A DNA stretch of 42,374 nt from assembly GCF_002934005.1 (NCBI RefSeq), contig NZ_PGEM01000139.1, positions 1-42,374 of the forward strand. Direction: 5' to 3'. Positions 8,557 to 16,723 of the stretch are shown here, one piece after another (positions within the stretch are counted from its first letter, which is position 1; each line of letters starts with the position of its first letter). The DNA is from Cuspidothrix issatschenkoi CHARLIE-1. Its GTDB lineage: Bacteria > Cyanobacteriota > Cyanobacteriia > Cyanobacteriales > Nostocaceae. The notes beneath the pieces are model-generated. The model was not told the origin of the DNA. It did no database searches and worked only from the letters and a program-made list of their open reading frames with translations. Both the position numbers and the translations under genes were made by a program.

Positions 8557-10323
8557 ATGGCTAAAAACGAAGCTAATTCAGCACTCAAAATCATTCCTTT
8601 GGGCGGTTTACACGAAATAGGTAAAAATACTTGTGTTTTCGAGTATGACGACGAAATTGTACTCCTAGATGCAGGACTGGCCTTTCCTACAGAGGCAATG
8701 CACGGAGTAAATATTGTATTGCCTGATACAACTTACCTCCGAGAAAATCGCCATAAAATTAAAGGTATGATCGTCACCCATGGCCATGAAGATCATATTG
8801 GCGGTATTGCTTTTCATCTGAAACAATTCGATATTCCTCTGATTTATGGGCCTAGACTAGCAATGGCAATGCTAGAAGGGAAATTAGAGGAAGCAGGGGT
8901 ACGCGATCGGACAGAATTAAGAACGGTTCTCCCCCGTGATGTCGTCAGAATTGGTAAATCTTTCTTTGTCGAATATATTCGCAACACCCACTCCATTGCG
9001 GATAGCTTCACAGTGGCAATTCATACCCCATTGGGTGTAGTCATCCACACCGGGGATTTTAAAATTGATCATACTCCCGTAGATGGTGAAAAATTCGACT
9101 TGCAACGTCTGGCAGAACATGGCGAAAAAGGCGTACTTTGTTTATTGAGTGATTCCACTAACGCTGAAATACCAGGTTTTACACCTTCCGAACGTTCTGT
9201 TTTCCCCAACCTTGACCGAGTATTTTCCCAAGCTACAGGACGCTTATTTGTCACTACCTTTGCTTCTAGCGTCCATCGCATCAACATGATTTTGCAACTA
9301 GCAAGAAAACATAATCGTGTTGTTACAGTTGTAGGGCGCTCGATGTTAAACTTAATCGCCCACGCCCGGAATTTAGGTTATATCAAATGTGAAGATAGCC
9401 TTTTCCAACCCTTGCATACTGTGCGGGGAATGCCAGATGATAGGGTGCTAATTCTAACTACTGGTTCTCAGGGTGAGTCCATGGCAGCCATGACCAGAAT
9501 TGCCAATAAAGAACACCCCCATATTAAAATTCGCCCGGGTGATACCGTTGTCTTCTCTGCTAACCCCATCCCTGGCAATACCATTGCCGTGGTGAACACC
9601 ATTGATAAATTGATGATTCAGGGCGCAAATGTGGTATATGGAAGAGACAAAGGTATTCACGTTTCTGGACACGGTTGTCAGGAAGAACAGAAGCTGATGA
9701 TTGCTTTAACTCGTCCTAAATTCTTCGTGCCATTCCACGGTGAACATCGGATGCTGGTGAAACATTCAGAAACGGCTCAAAGTATGGGTATTCCACCAGA
9801 AAATATGGTGATTATCCAAAATGGAGATGTAATCGAGTTAACAGAACACTCCATCCGTGTTGCTGGCAAAGTCCCATCTGGAATTGAATTAGTGGATACT
9901 TCTAGTTCCGGTATGGTTAGTTCTAAAGTGTTGGAAGAACGCCAACGCATGGCTACAGAAGGCATGGTAATTATTGCTGCGGCCATTGATTGGAATGGTA
10001 AGCTGATAGCTAAACCAGAATTGCATATGCAAGGGGTGGTGACAAGTATCGAGCGATCGCTCTTGCAAAAATGGGTACAACAACGCATTGAAGAAATTCT
10101 TGGTGTACGTTGGTCAGAGTTTTCTCCCCTCGAAGGACAACCCGCAGATACAGACTGGGGTGGGTTGCAGGAAACCTTGGAACGTGAATTAGCGCGTTCG
10201 ATGCGGAGAGAGTTGCAATGTCAACCTTCTTTGACTCTATTAATGCAAATTCCAGAAGAGCCTCCTGTTAAGGTAGCGGATGGTAGAAGACGACGGACTC
10301 GTTCTACTGCTGTTGCTTCTTAA
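8557..10323 (+). CDS. rnj: Ribonuclease J
   Basis: Metallo-beta-lactamase/beta-CASP RNase with endonuclease and 5'-3' exonuclease activity in RNA maturation and decay. The 588 residues start with the beta-lactamase fold and carry the zinc motif HGHEDHIGG (His75, His77, Asp79, His80), later HTGDF and the beta-CASP insert with FASSVHR; the final metal-binding histidine lies in VPFHGEHRM. The C-terminus ends in a basic RRRRTRS tail. It follows dapA after 225 bp, so it may have its own promoter; asd-dapA-rnj order is common in cyanobacteria. Confidence 0.95.
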   Translation: MAKNEANSALKIIPLGGLHEIGKNTCVFEYDDEIVLLDAGLAFPTEAMHGVNIVLPDTTYLRENRHKIKGMIVTHGHEDHIGGIAFHLKQFDIPLIYGPRLAMAMLEGKLEEAGVRDRTELRTVLPRDVVRIGKSFFVEYIRNTHSIADSFTVAIHTPLGVVIHTGDFKIDHTPVDGEKFDLQRLAEHGEKGVLCLLSDSTNAEIPGFTPSERSVFPNLDRVFSQATGRLFVTTFASSVHRINMILQLARKHNRVVTVVGRSMLNLIAHARNLGYIKCEDSLFQPLHTVRGMPDDRVLILTTGSQGESMAAMTRIANKEHPHIKIRPGDTVVFSANPIPGNTIAVVNTIDKLMIQGANVVYGRDKGIHVSGHGCQEEQKLMIALTRPKFFVPFHGEHRMLVKHSETAQSMGIPPENMVIIQNGDVIELTEHSIRVAGKVPSGIELVDTSSSGMVSSKVLEERQRMATEGMVIIAAAIDWNGKLIAKPELHMQGVVTSIERSLLQKWVQQRIEEILGVRWSEFSPLEGQPADTDWGGLQETLERELARSMRRELQCQPSLTLLMQIPEEPPVKVADGRRRRTRSTAVAS

Positions 10324-10367
10324 GAGTTGCCTCACGCAAAGGTGTTTTTTAGCTATTCCGATAGAAG

Positions 10368-10396
10368 TCCCACGTCTCACTCTTAGGAGCGTGGGA
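10368..10396. repeat. Hairpin at the IS200/IS605 right end
   Basis: TCCCACG pairs with CGTGGGA across a 15-nt loop that can add CTC/GAG pairs. Single-stranded hairpins of this kind are what the HUH transposase recognises. Confidence 0.55.
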
Positions 10397-10479
10397 TGAA
10401 TGACGCGTGAGTTGACGACAGTTCCCTGACTAATGTGCGTAGCACGAAGGAAGGGAACATGGAGGAAATGAACACGTTC

Positions 10480-10642
10480 TTATTCTTCCGGTGAATTTTG
10501 GTTTTCAATATATGTTCGTAATGTTGAGATAGTTACCCCGCCACAACTAGCAACAAAATAAGACCCGTTCCAAAAAACATCTTTCCAGTAAAGGCTGAAC
10601 AAAACCGTTCTCCTATTGCCGCCTCTCAGTTTTTACGCTCAT
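10480..10642 (-). pseudogene. IS200-type transposase TnpA remnant with internal deletion
   Basis: The minus strand reads MSVKTERRQ from ATG 10642, then stop, resembling the first residues of IS200 TnpA (MKTEYRR-type). In another frame the end of the protein follows: LYWKDVFWNGSYFVASCGG, then VTISTLRTYIENQNSPEE and TAA at 10482-10480. The tyrosine in TYIENQ corresponds to the catalytic Y1 residue and is retained, but the HUH segment and most of the ~140-residue protein are missing. An internal deletion near 10605-10615 with a frame change explains this. Not functional. Confidence 0.7.
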
Positions 10643-10747
10643 GAAGGGGTCACTGAGAAACCCAGACTCACTTGAAAGAGAGTGTATGTAGTATGTCACA
10701 GAGAATAAAAGCCATATACTAAATCATCATATTGACAAACACAGCAA

Positions 10748-10768
10748 GGTGGGTTAGTGTTACCCACC
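10748..10768 (-). terminator. Hairpin downstream of thiE
   Basis: GGTGGGT and ACCCACC form a 7-bp stem with a 7-nt loop, 25 nt beyond the thiE stop on the minus strand. No strong U-tract follows in that direction, so termination strength is uncertain. Confidence 0.45.
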
Positions 10769-10792
10769 ATTATTACTGTTAACATTCCTGAT

Positions 10793-11830
10793 TTATTTAA
10801 TTCGGTGCAGTTGCGAAAGAAAATACTGAGTTGCTAAAGTAGGTTGATCTGATTGAATTAGCGATCGCACAACAGCGACTCGTTGCGCTCCTGCATTCAT
10901 GACATCATTGAGATTATTCATATCTATTCCCCCAATTGCAAACCAGGGAATTTGACAATTTTGGGATACATATTTTACATATTCTAAACCTGCGGCGGCT
11001 TTACCTGCTTTCGTCGGTGTTTCATACACAGGCCCCACACCAATATAATCTGCACCTTCCGTAATTGCCCCTTGCATTTCTTGGGGATTTGTGGTGGAGC
11101 GTCCGATAATGCGCTGACTTCCTAGTAATTGACGTGCTACAGCCATGGGCATATCCTGTTGTCCTAAATGGACACCGTCGGCATCCACAGCCAAAGCTAA
11201 ATCCACTCGATCATTAATAATGAATAAAGCACCGTAACGATGACATAATTCACGCAATCTTATCGCCCGTTCTAAGCGTACTAAATCATCAGCAATTTTT
11301 TCTCGGTATTGTAATAGAGTTAATCCACCTTGAAGGGCTGATTCGGTAATGGCGAATAAATTATCGGCGGGAGATGTGACTAAATATAAATGAGATCGCC
11401 ATAATAACTGATGACGGTGATAACCCATCAAATTACTTTCTAGGGTATAAACATGATAACGCATTTTTTTACAAGCTATCCCCATATTTGAGTGATGAAG
11501 CTTGCCGTATTCTTCTAATACCCGCAGTGCTTCCTGTACACGGCAAAAATTAGCATGTAATAAAGATGTAATGTCTGTCCGTTGTTCCTCTTGGGGATGA
11601 CTTAAATCAGTTCCTGGATCACCAGGTGTATCCCGTGCTGCCCGTATTTCCGCCGTATGCCAAGAGCCTAACTCTTGACGTAAGTGCTTACACACACCAG
11701 ACAACTGAGAATTATTTAAACCAAAGCGACACCATTCTTCAATAATTCGTAAACCCTCACGAGCGCGATCTAAATTAGCATCTAAAATGCGGTAAACAGT
11801 CTGCTGGGTGGGCGTAGGGGCTGAAACCAT
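10793..11830 (-). CDS. thiE: Thiamine-phosphate synthase with N-terminal extension
   Basis: Joins HMP-pyrophosphate and HET-phosphate to thiamine phosphate. The C-terminal ~200 residues are a TIM-barrel ThiE with GADGVHLGQQDMP-type pyrophosphate motif (ADGVHLGQQD), GRSTTNPQEM and GVGPVYETPTKAG. The first ~135 residues (RILDANLDRAREGLRIIEEW) are a helical domain fused to ThiE in cyanobacteria and some other phyla, annotated as ThiD2-like; 345 residues is normal for this fused form. Single-gene unit, flanked downstream by the IS remnant. No TPP riboswitch motif was recognised upstream on the minus strand. Confidence 0.95.
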   Translation of the reverse strand: MVSAPTPTQQTVYRILDANLDRAREGLRIIEEWCRFGLNNSQLSGVCKHLRQELGSWHTAEIRAARDTPGDPGTDLSHPQEEQRTDITSLLHANFCRVQEALRVLEEYGKLHHSNMGIACKKMRYHVYTLESNLMGYHRHQLLWRSHLYLVTSPADNLFAITESALQGGLTLLQYREKIADDLVRLERAIRLRELCHRYGALFIINDRVDLALAVDADGVHLGQQDMPMAVARQLLGSQRIIGRSTTNPQEMQGAITEGADYIGVGPVYETPTKAGKAAAGLEYVKYVSQNCQIPWFAIGGIDMNNLNDVMNAGAQRVAVVRSLIQSDQPTLATQYFLSQLHRIK

Positions 11831-12267
11831 TACAAAAACTCCATTATTACTTATCGAAGAAGGCAGGGGAGAGAGGGCAGGAGGTAGGAGGAAAACCGCG
11901 CTCTGTTTCCTGCCGCGACTAGAGGGAGCAAGGGTTTAAGATCCCGACTGCAAGCGAGTTCAGTGGCTCTAAATCGGTAGGGTCGAATCCTCTGCTGATT
12001 TACTCCTTCTGCCTCCTGCCTCCTTAAATTCATCGTAATAGCCAGCCTGATTCATTTTCTGAGTCTGATAATTAAAGATTTGCTAACTAATACCGATTAA
12101 TTTGTCAAGGGGCAAGTAATATACTCGTCATCCACTGTTGGATAGTATAAAAATGGGTTGTATAGCATTTGCCAGGTAGCAGTTGATATACAGTGATAAT
12201 CAAGCACGGACACAAAAAGGTTTGCCACCTCGTCTCTACTATATGTTTTCCCGGAGTTTTATAAACA
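11831..12267. other. Spacer with a dispersed-repeat block and the promoter region of the beta-helix gene
   Basis: 11860-12023 is bounded by purine-rich (AAGGCAGGGGAGAG, GGCAGGAGGTAGGAGG) and matching pyrimidine-rich (TCCTTCTGCCTCCTGCC) arms and has a GC-richer core with GAGCAAGGGTTTAAG and GGGTCGAATCC. The remaining part to 12267 is AT-rich and must hold promoters of thiE or the downstream gene; no clear boxes were identified. No credible gene. Confidence 0.45.
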
Positions 12268-13797
12268 ATGATAATTCCAGAAAAATCTGTGAACACCCTC
12301 CATAATTCCCTGAATTGCCCAGTCTTGACTTTAACAGTTGGTTTAGCACTAACAAGTGCAACTATTTTTATGGCTAACGTCAGCAGTGTGTTGGCACAAG
12401 TACCAGCAGGAATACAACCAACCCTGCAAAATAGACAAACCATTTCTCAGGCTAACCAGCTATTTGTCAATTCCAGTCTGGGAAATGACAAGACAGGTAA
12501 TGGTACTGCGATCGCACCTTGGCGAACAATCACGCGAGCCTTAGAAGCATCACCTCCCAACAGTGTCATTATCCTTGCTCCTGGTACATATAGCACTAAA
12601 ACCGGAGAAGTATTTCCTTTGATGTTAAAACCAGGTGTGGCTATTCAAGGGGATATTAGCAATAAAGGTAAGACTGTGACAATTACTGGTGGTGGAGAAT
12701 ACCTCAGTCGTCGTTTTGGTGGTCAGAATGTCGCCATTGTCGGCGCGAACCAAACCAGTTTAACGGGTGTAACCGTGACTAACACCAACCCTCGTGGTTA
12801 TGGTTTATGGATTGAATCCAGTAATATTATTGTTGGGGAAAATACATTTACGAATAATACCCAAGACGGAATTGCCATCACAGGAGATGGTACACCCAGC
12901 ATTAGCAAAAATTTCTTTATTCGCAATGGTGCAAATGGCATCACTATTTCTGGTAACGCCCGCCCAGAAATTAGAGAGAACATCTTTCAAGACACAGGTT
13001 TTGGCATTAATATCACCCAAAATTCTGCTCCCGTAGTAGTAGCTAACCAAATTCAGAATAATAGATCGGGGATTATTGTCCAAGCCAATGCGACACCCCT
13101 ATTAAGGAATAATATTATTCAAGGTAACAAAGAAGATGGTTTAGTAATCATTGGCCAAGCTAGACCAGATTTAGGTATTAGTTATGACCCAGGCAAAAAT
13201 GTCTTTCGGAATAATGGTCGTTATGATATCAACGCCAAAACTGCCAAGTTAGTAATTTCTGGTGCTGGTAACAATTTAGCCAGTAATCGTATTAGCGGTC
13301 AAGTGGATCTTCAAGGTATCAACGCACCTTTGCCACCAACTGCAACTTTACCACGCACACCAATCACTAATCCTCGTTTGCGAGAACCTATTCTACCTAG
13401 AACAATCAAAACTGTTCCTAATCCCAATCAATTACCACCAGTTACCAATAGTCAAGGAGATTCACCTCAGTCTAATTATATCCAACTAGATTCCGGTGCA
13501 ATTGAATTTGTTGCCCCCCAAGGAGCAGGGGAAAATCTGCCCAATTCCAACCCCATCGCCAACTCTCAAGATTATCCCACCTCTGGACAAAATGTCCGTT
13601 ACCGGGTGTTAGTGCTAGTGGCAAATCAGCAACAACAGAATTTAGTTACCTCTCTGGTTTCTGGTGCTTTTGCTAAAGTTTGGCAAGGTCAGAGGGTCAT
13701 GCAAGTAGGAGTATTTAGCACTCAAGAAGGGACTGCGGAGATAGTTAATCTTTTCAAGCGTAAAAGATTAAGAACAGTTGTAGAGCCTTTTAAGTAA
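12268..13797 (+). CDS. Exported DUF1565/right-handed beta-helix protein with SPOR-like C-terminus
   Basis: Function unknown. Of 509 residues, the first ~44 are a signal peptide (hydrophobic VLTLTVGLALTSATIFMA, cleavage likely after VLAQ). Next comes a DUF1565 module (about 65-165: FVNSSLGNDKTGNGTAIAP, then WRTITRALE and ILAPGTYS), then about eight imperfect ~23-residue beta-helix rungs with N/G/I ladders (NTFTNNTQDGIAITGDGTP, NIFQDTGFGINITQNSAP). A Pro-rich linker (335-435) leads to a final ~65 residues beginning RYRVLVLVANQQQQ and containing MQVGVFSTQEGTAEIVNLF, which resembles a SPOR domain that binds glycan-denuded peptidoglycan. A periplasmic or surface carbohydrate-binding or modifying role is an inference; no catalytic residues stand out. 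Confidence 0.82.
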   Translation: MIIPEKSVNTLHNSLNCPVLTLTVGLALTSATIFMANVSSVLAQVPAGIQPTLQNRQTISQANQLFVNSSLGNDKTGNGTAIAPWRTITRALEASPPNSVIILAPGTYSTKTGEVFPLMLKPGVAIQGDISNKGKTVTITGGGEYLSRRFGGQNVAIVGANQTSLTGVTVTNTNPRGYGLWIESSNIIVGENTFTNNTQDGIAITGDGTPSISKNFFIRNGANGITISGNARPEIRENIFQDTGFGINITQNSAPVVVANQIQNNRSGIIVQANATPLLRNNIIQGNKEDGLVIIGQARPDLGISYDPGKNVFRNNGRYDINAKTAKLVISGAGNNLASNRISGQVDLQGINAPLPPTATLPRTPITNPRLREPILPRTIKTVPNPNQLPPVTNSQGDSPQSNYIQLDSGAIEFVAPQGAGENLPNSNPIANSQDYPTSGQNVRYRVLVLVANQQQQNLVTSLVSGAFAKVWQGQRVMQVGVFSTQEGTAEIVNLFKRKRLRTVVEPFK

Positions 13798-13805
13798 ATA
13801 CTAGT

Positions 13806-13929
13806 AGGACTTACACAAGTGTCACACAAAAAAATCTGTTGTAGGATACGTCAGATATCAAACATAAGTTTATTTACATGATTTATGCTGTCTGACACAC
13901 TCTACCAATATGCCAGTTGCGTAAGTCCT
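13806..13929. mobile_element. MITE-like element, copy 1
   Basis: 124 bp with terminal inverted repeats AGGACTTAC...GTAAGTCCT. Its interior matches the reverse complement of the element at 17641-17775: shared blocks are AGTGTCACAC, ATCTGTTGTAGG, a CGTCAGATAT motif and ATATGCCAGTTGC versus ATGTGCCAGTTGC. No coding capacity. TA dinucleotides flank both ends, compatible with a short target duplication. Confidence 0.75.
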
Positions 13930-14115
13930 GTACTAAACTTCTGAACTCCTCATATTTAGAGTAGTTTGAGGAATTATCACTTCTATCTGAGGGTGTAATT
14001 TGAAATATTAAAAGCATTTTTTATTATTTGTAACATGGGGTTACAAGAGATGCTTCATTTACTATAAGTATTATGAATGATTTTTGTTAACTCTAGATAA
14101 TTGTGATTAAAAACC
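13930..14115. promoter_or_regulatory. Leader region of the NYN-domain gene
   Basis: AT-rich. Contains GTAAC-N5-GTTAC at 14030-14044, the same half-sites and spacing as at 5989-6003 upstream of asd. No clear promoter boxes. Confidence 0.3.
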
Positions 14116-14664
14116 ATGCCCCGTCCCATACTTCCCGCCGTCCTATTAGTAGATGGCTACAATATTATAGGCACTTGGCCTTGTTTGATCAAAACCCGTG
14201 ATCATGTCGGACTTGAGGCCGCACGAGGTGAACTTGTGGAAGCCATGACTAATTATAGTGCTTTCCAGGGCTATGAAACTCAGGTTGTGTTTGATGCCCA
14301 ATATCAAAACACTCCCAGCAACAAAGAAACTATTACAGATTTTTTAACAGTATATTATACGGATTTTGGGCAGACTGCAGACACGTATATAGAAAAAACC
14401 TGTGCCTCTATGCGTCACCAAATAGCCCAATCTTTAATTTCTCGCATGATTGTCGCTACATCAGATCGAGCGCAGCAGCTAACAGTACAGGGGTATGGTG
14501 CTGAATGGTTATCAGCGCATCAATTATGTGGTGAAGTAGAAACTACTGTGTGTCGGATGCGCCATAGATATCAGTCACAAAAACAATCTAAAAGTAGATT
14601 TTTGGCTAATGCCATTGATGCTAAGGCCAGACAACGGTTAGCTGAATTACGTATGGGATTATAG
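14116..14664 (+). CDS. NYN-domain (YacP/Rae1-like) ribonuclease
   Basis: PIN-like NYN-domain protein of 182 residues related to Bacillus YacP (Rae1), a ribosome-associated endoribonuclease. Acidic metal-site residues are visible in LLVDGYNIIGTW (Asp13), VVFDAQYQ, TADTYIEK and VATSDRAQQ. The basic C-terminus (RYQSQKQSKSRFLANAI...KARQRLAELR) suits RNA binding. No signal peptide. It stands alone, followed by tRNA-Asn on the same strand. In cyanobacteria and plastids the substrate of this family is not established to my knowledge; RNase activity is inferred from the fold. Confidence 0.85.
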   Translation: MPRPILPAVLLVDGYNIIGTWPCLIKTRDHVGLEAARGELVEAMTNYSAFQGYETQVVFDAQYQNTPSNKETITDFLTVYYTDFGQTADTYIEKTCASMRHQIAQSLISRMIVATSDRAQQLTVQGYGAEWLSAHQLCGEVETTVCRMRHRYQSQKQSKSRFLANAIDAKARQRLAELRMGL

Positions 14665-14774
14665 ATTTTTTAATTTACCAATCCATGAATAGCTTTACTG
14701 GCAAGGGTTTGGGCGGTTAAACTCCAAAATTTCCGCAGTCACCAAAAAAAATTAAAAAATTTTCCTAAAACCCC

Positions 14775-14803
14775 TTGCATTAATCTGGATTTTGGTTTAT
14801 TAT
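14775..14803 (+). promoter_or_regulatory. Promoter of tRNA-Asn
   Basis: TTGCAT (14775-14780), a 17-nt spacer and TATTAT (14798-14803) place a start site near 14810, about 12 nt before the tRNA 5' end. Confidence 0.6.
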
Positions 14804-14821
14804 AGCTAAAGTTGAGAGCGT

Positions 14822-14893
<72 letters not shown>

Positions 14894-15022
14894 TTCATAT
14901 GAAAAAAGAAATCACGGGGTTGAACAAATAAACATTTGTGATGTCTCCGTGAGGTTTCATAGGAAGATTTCACTAAGGCGTTTGACGTAAACGTCTTTAC
15001 TGATAGATAACTCCAAAATGGT
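14894..15022 (+). other. Structured spacer downstream of tRNA-Asn
   Basis: Two potential hairpins: CACGG...CCGTG (about 14913-14952) enclosing CAAAT/ATTTG, and CGTTT-gacgt-AAACG (14979-14993) extended by AAG/CTT. They could end the tRNA transcript. No coding frame. Confidence 0.35.
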
Positions 15023-15048
15023 AAAAACCCCCAGACTTGTCTATGGGG
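15023..15048 (-). terminator. Intrinsic terminator of the isochorismate synthase gene
   Basis: Read on the minus strand: CCCCATAGAC-AA-GTCTGGGG followed by GTTTTT, i.e. a GC-rich stem with a 2-nt bulge plus a U-tract, 16 nt beyond the stop at 15064. Confidence 0.7.
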
Positions 15049-15063
15049 TAAACCCAAAATTGA

Positions 15064-16479
15064 TTAAACCAAGGCTTTAAGTAATGCTTGCAGTTTAAGT
15101 TGCACTTCTGCAAATTCTTTTTCTGGATCTGACCCTGCAACAATTCCTGCACCTGCATAAAGTCTAGCATAATTACCATCAATTAAAGCTGAACGAATCC
15201 CCACAATAAATTCACAGTTACCATCTGCATCTACCCATCCTAAAGGTGCTGCATATAAACCTCTTTCAAAAGTTTCATAACGGCGAATTTCTGCACAAGC
15301 AATATCTCTTGTTGCACCTGCAACTGCTGGAGTAGGGTGGAGTTTTGCAACGATTTGTAAAGGATGAATATTATTAGGAACTACAGCACTAATTGGTGTC
15401 CATAAATGCTGTATATTAGATAATTGTCGGAGTCTGGGGGTTAAAACTTGAGGTAGTAATCCTAGTTGAGATAGGTGTTGGTTGATAAAATCAAGGACTA
15501 GTTTATGTTCATGTTTTTCCTTGGTACTGTTGATTAATTTATTGGCATTTTCCCCATCTTCAATTGGTGTTTTACCTCTGGGTGCTGAACCTGCTAAAGC
15601 ATCAGTGATTAACTGTTGTTTGTGAATACTAATTAACCGTTCAGGACTAGCACCAATAAAATTTTGTCCTTTACCATTGCCAGTGGAAAATATATAACAA
15701 TTAGGATGTAATTGGCGAAGGTTATTTAAGGATTGTAATAAGTTAAAATCATGATTAGCAAAGACATCTAATGTATCAGCTAAAACTATTTTACTTAAAT
15801 ATTTAGACTGAATTATTTCTAAAGCTGATGCCACAGAAGCTTTAAATGTATCATCATTTTTAGTGATTTTATTATATGAATTTACAGGAAATAGTTCAGA
15901 TTTGAAAGAGTAATTTTTTAAGGTATGAATTATTTCTAAGTGTCGTTGTAAATTATCTAATATTTGAGAAATATTCACACTAGGATTGATAATTGTATTC
16001 ATCACTAATGTGCAACAATTATCTTTAACAGCTATTTGCCAACAAGGTAAAAAAACAGTAGCAGCAGGAAAGGGATAATCTGTTTTATGGTGCTGATCAA
16101 AAAAACTAAAGGTACAAAAAAAATGGGGTAGGGATAGGGGATGATTTTGATGGGAAATAGGAATGATATTTTTAAGACAATTTTTGATAAATTCTTCGGC
16201 TTTTGTAAATCTTGTTTTCCCAAAAATTTCTAATTTATCTACAGTACCAATTCCCGCTATGGCTTCACCCTGACTTCTATTTTCAAAATAAAAGTTTATC
16301 GCATTTTTGTGATTAAATTTATCTAAAACTGGCAAAGGATCAACTAAGCCAATTTCTAGGGAAATACTTACAATTTTACTGTTCTGATGACTGCGGCAAT
16401 TTTCCTGAACCTCTAATAGTAATTGATTGAGGTATTTGTAGTCTACAAAGGTTTGGCTGCGACATGGTGAAATTGTCAT
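15064..16479 (-). CDS. menF: Isochorismate synthase
   Basis: Converts chorismate to isochorismate, first step of the phylloquinone (photosystem I quinone) pathway in cyanobacteria. The 471-residue protein has a variable N-terminal half and a chorismate-binding C-terminal domain with GASPERLIS, DALAGSAPRG, EKHEHKLVLDFI, LHPTPAVAG and CEFIVGIRSALI, all MenF/EntC family signatures. It diverges from menA across 244 bp and ends in an intrinsic terminator. Menaquinone versus salicylate/siderophore use cannot be decided from the enzyme alone; the adjacent menA, menC and menE support the quinone role. Confidence 0.95.
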   Translation of the reverse strand: MTISPCRSQTFVDYKYLNQLLLEVQENCRSHQNSKIVSISLEIGLVDPLPVLDKFNHKNAINFYFENRSQGEAIAGIGTVDKLEIFGKTRFTKAEEFIKNCLKNIIPISHQNHPLSLPHFFCTFSFFDQHHKTDYPFPAATVFLPCWQIAVKDNCCTLVMNTIINPSVNISQILDNLQRHLEIIHTLKNYSFKSELFPVNSYNKITKNDDTFKASVASALEIIQSKYLSKIVLADTLDVFANHDFNLLQSLNNLRQLHPNCYIFSTGNGKGQNFIGASPERLISIHKQQLITDALAGSAPRGKTPIEDGENANKLINSTKEKHEHKLVLDFINQHLSQLGLLPQVLTPRLRQLSNIQHLWTPISAVVPNNIHPLQIVAKLHPTPAVAGATRDIACAEIRRYETFERGLYAAPLGWVDADGNCEFIVGIRSALIDGNYARLYAGAGIVAGSDPEKEFAEVQLKLQALLKALV

Positions 16480-16723
16480 GGATGTATAAGTTAATTTTTT
16501 TTAAGTTATCTTCCTAAAATGTAATAAGTCATGGTGGTATTTCTATAGGTAACATAATTCAGTTACCGCTAACCAGCATATACTTGTGCTTGCTTGGTTT
16601 GATCCTGTTTTAGCTGTAAAATGGCAGGTAGTATTGCAGGATGTGAACCTATAATCACAAAATTAACATTTTTTGGTAATTTACTAAAGTTAAACAATTT
16701 TAGATTAATTACACCCACAACCG
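16480..16723. promoter_or_regulatory. Divergent menF/menA spacer with a palindrome
   Basis: GGTAAC (16548-16553) and GTTACC (16562-16567) form a perfect 6-bp inverted repeat with an 8-nt spacer between the two divergent genes, a possible operator. No transcription factor is assigned. Confidence 0.35.

Larger units (their letters stand above)
10340..10700 (-). mobile_element. Decayed IS200/IS605-family element
   Basis: Contains a minus-strand tnpA remnant (10480-10642). On its 3' side lies an end-type hairpin, TCCCACG (10368-10374) with CGTGGGA (10390-10396), followed by GATGAATGAC, as at right ends of IS200/IS605 elements. On its 5' side an imperfect hairpin sits around 10651-10675 (CACTGAG...CTCACTT). 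No tnpB was found. Exact element borders cannot be set by eye because this family makes no target duplication. Confidence 0.6.

Noticed and set aside
12105-12443. 112-codon minus-strand frame
   Set aside because: Antisense to the leader and signal peptide of the beta-helix gene, with no SD or family resemblance.
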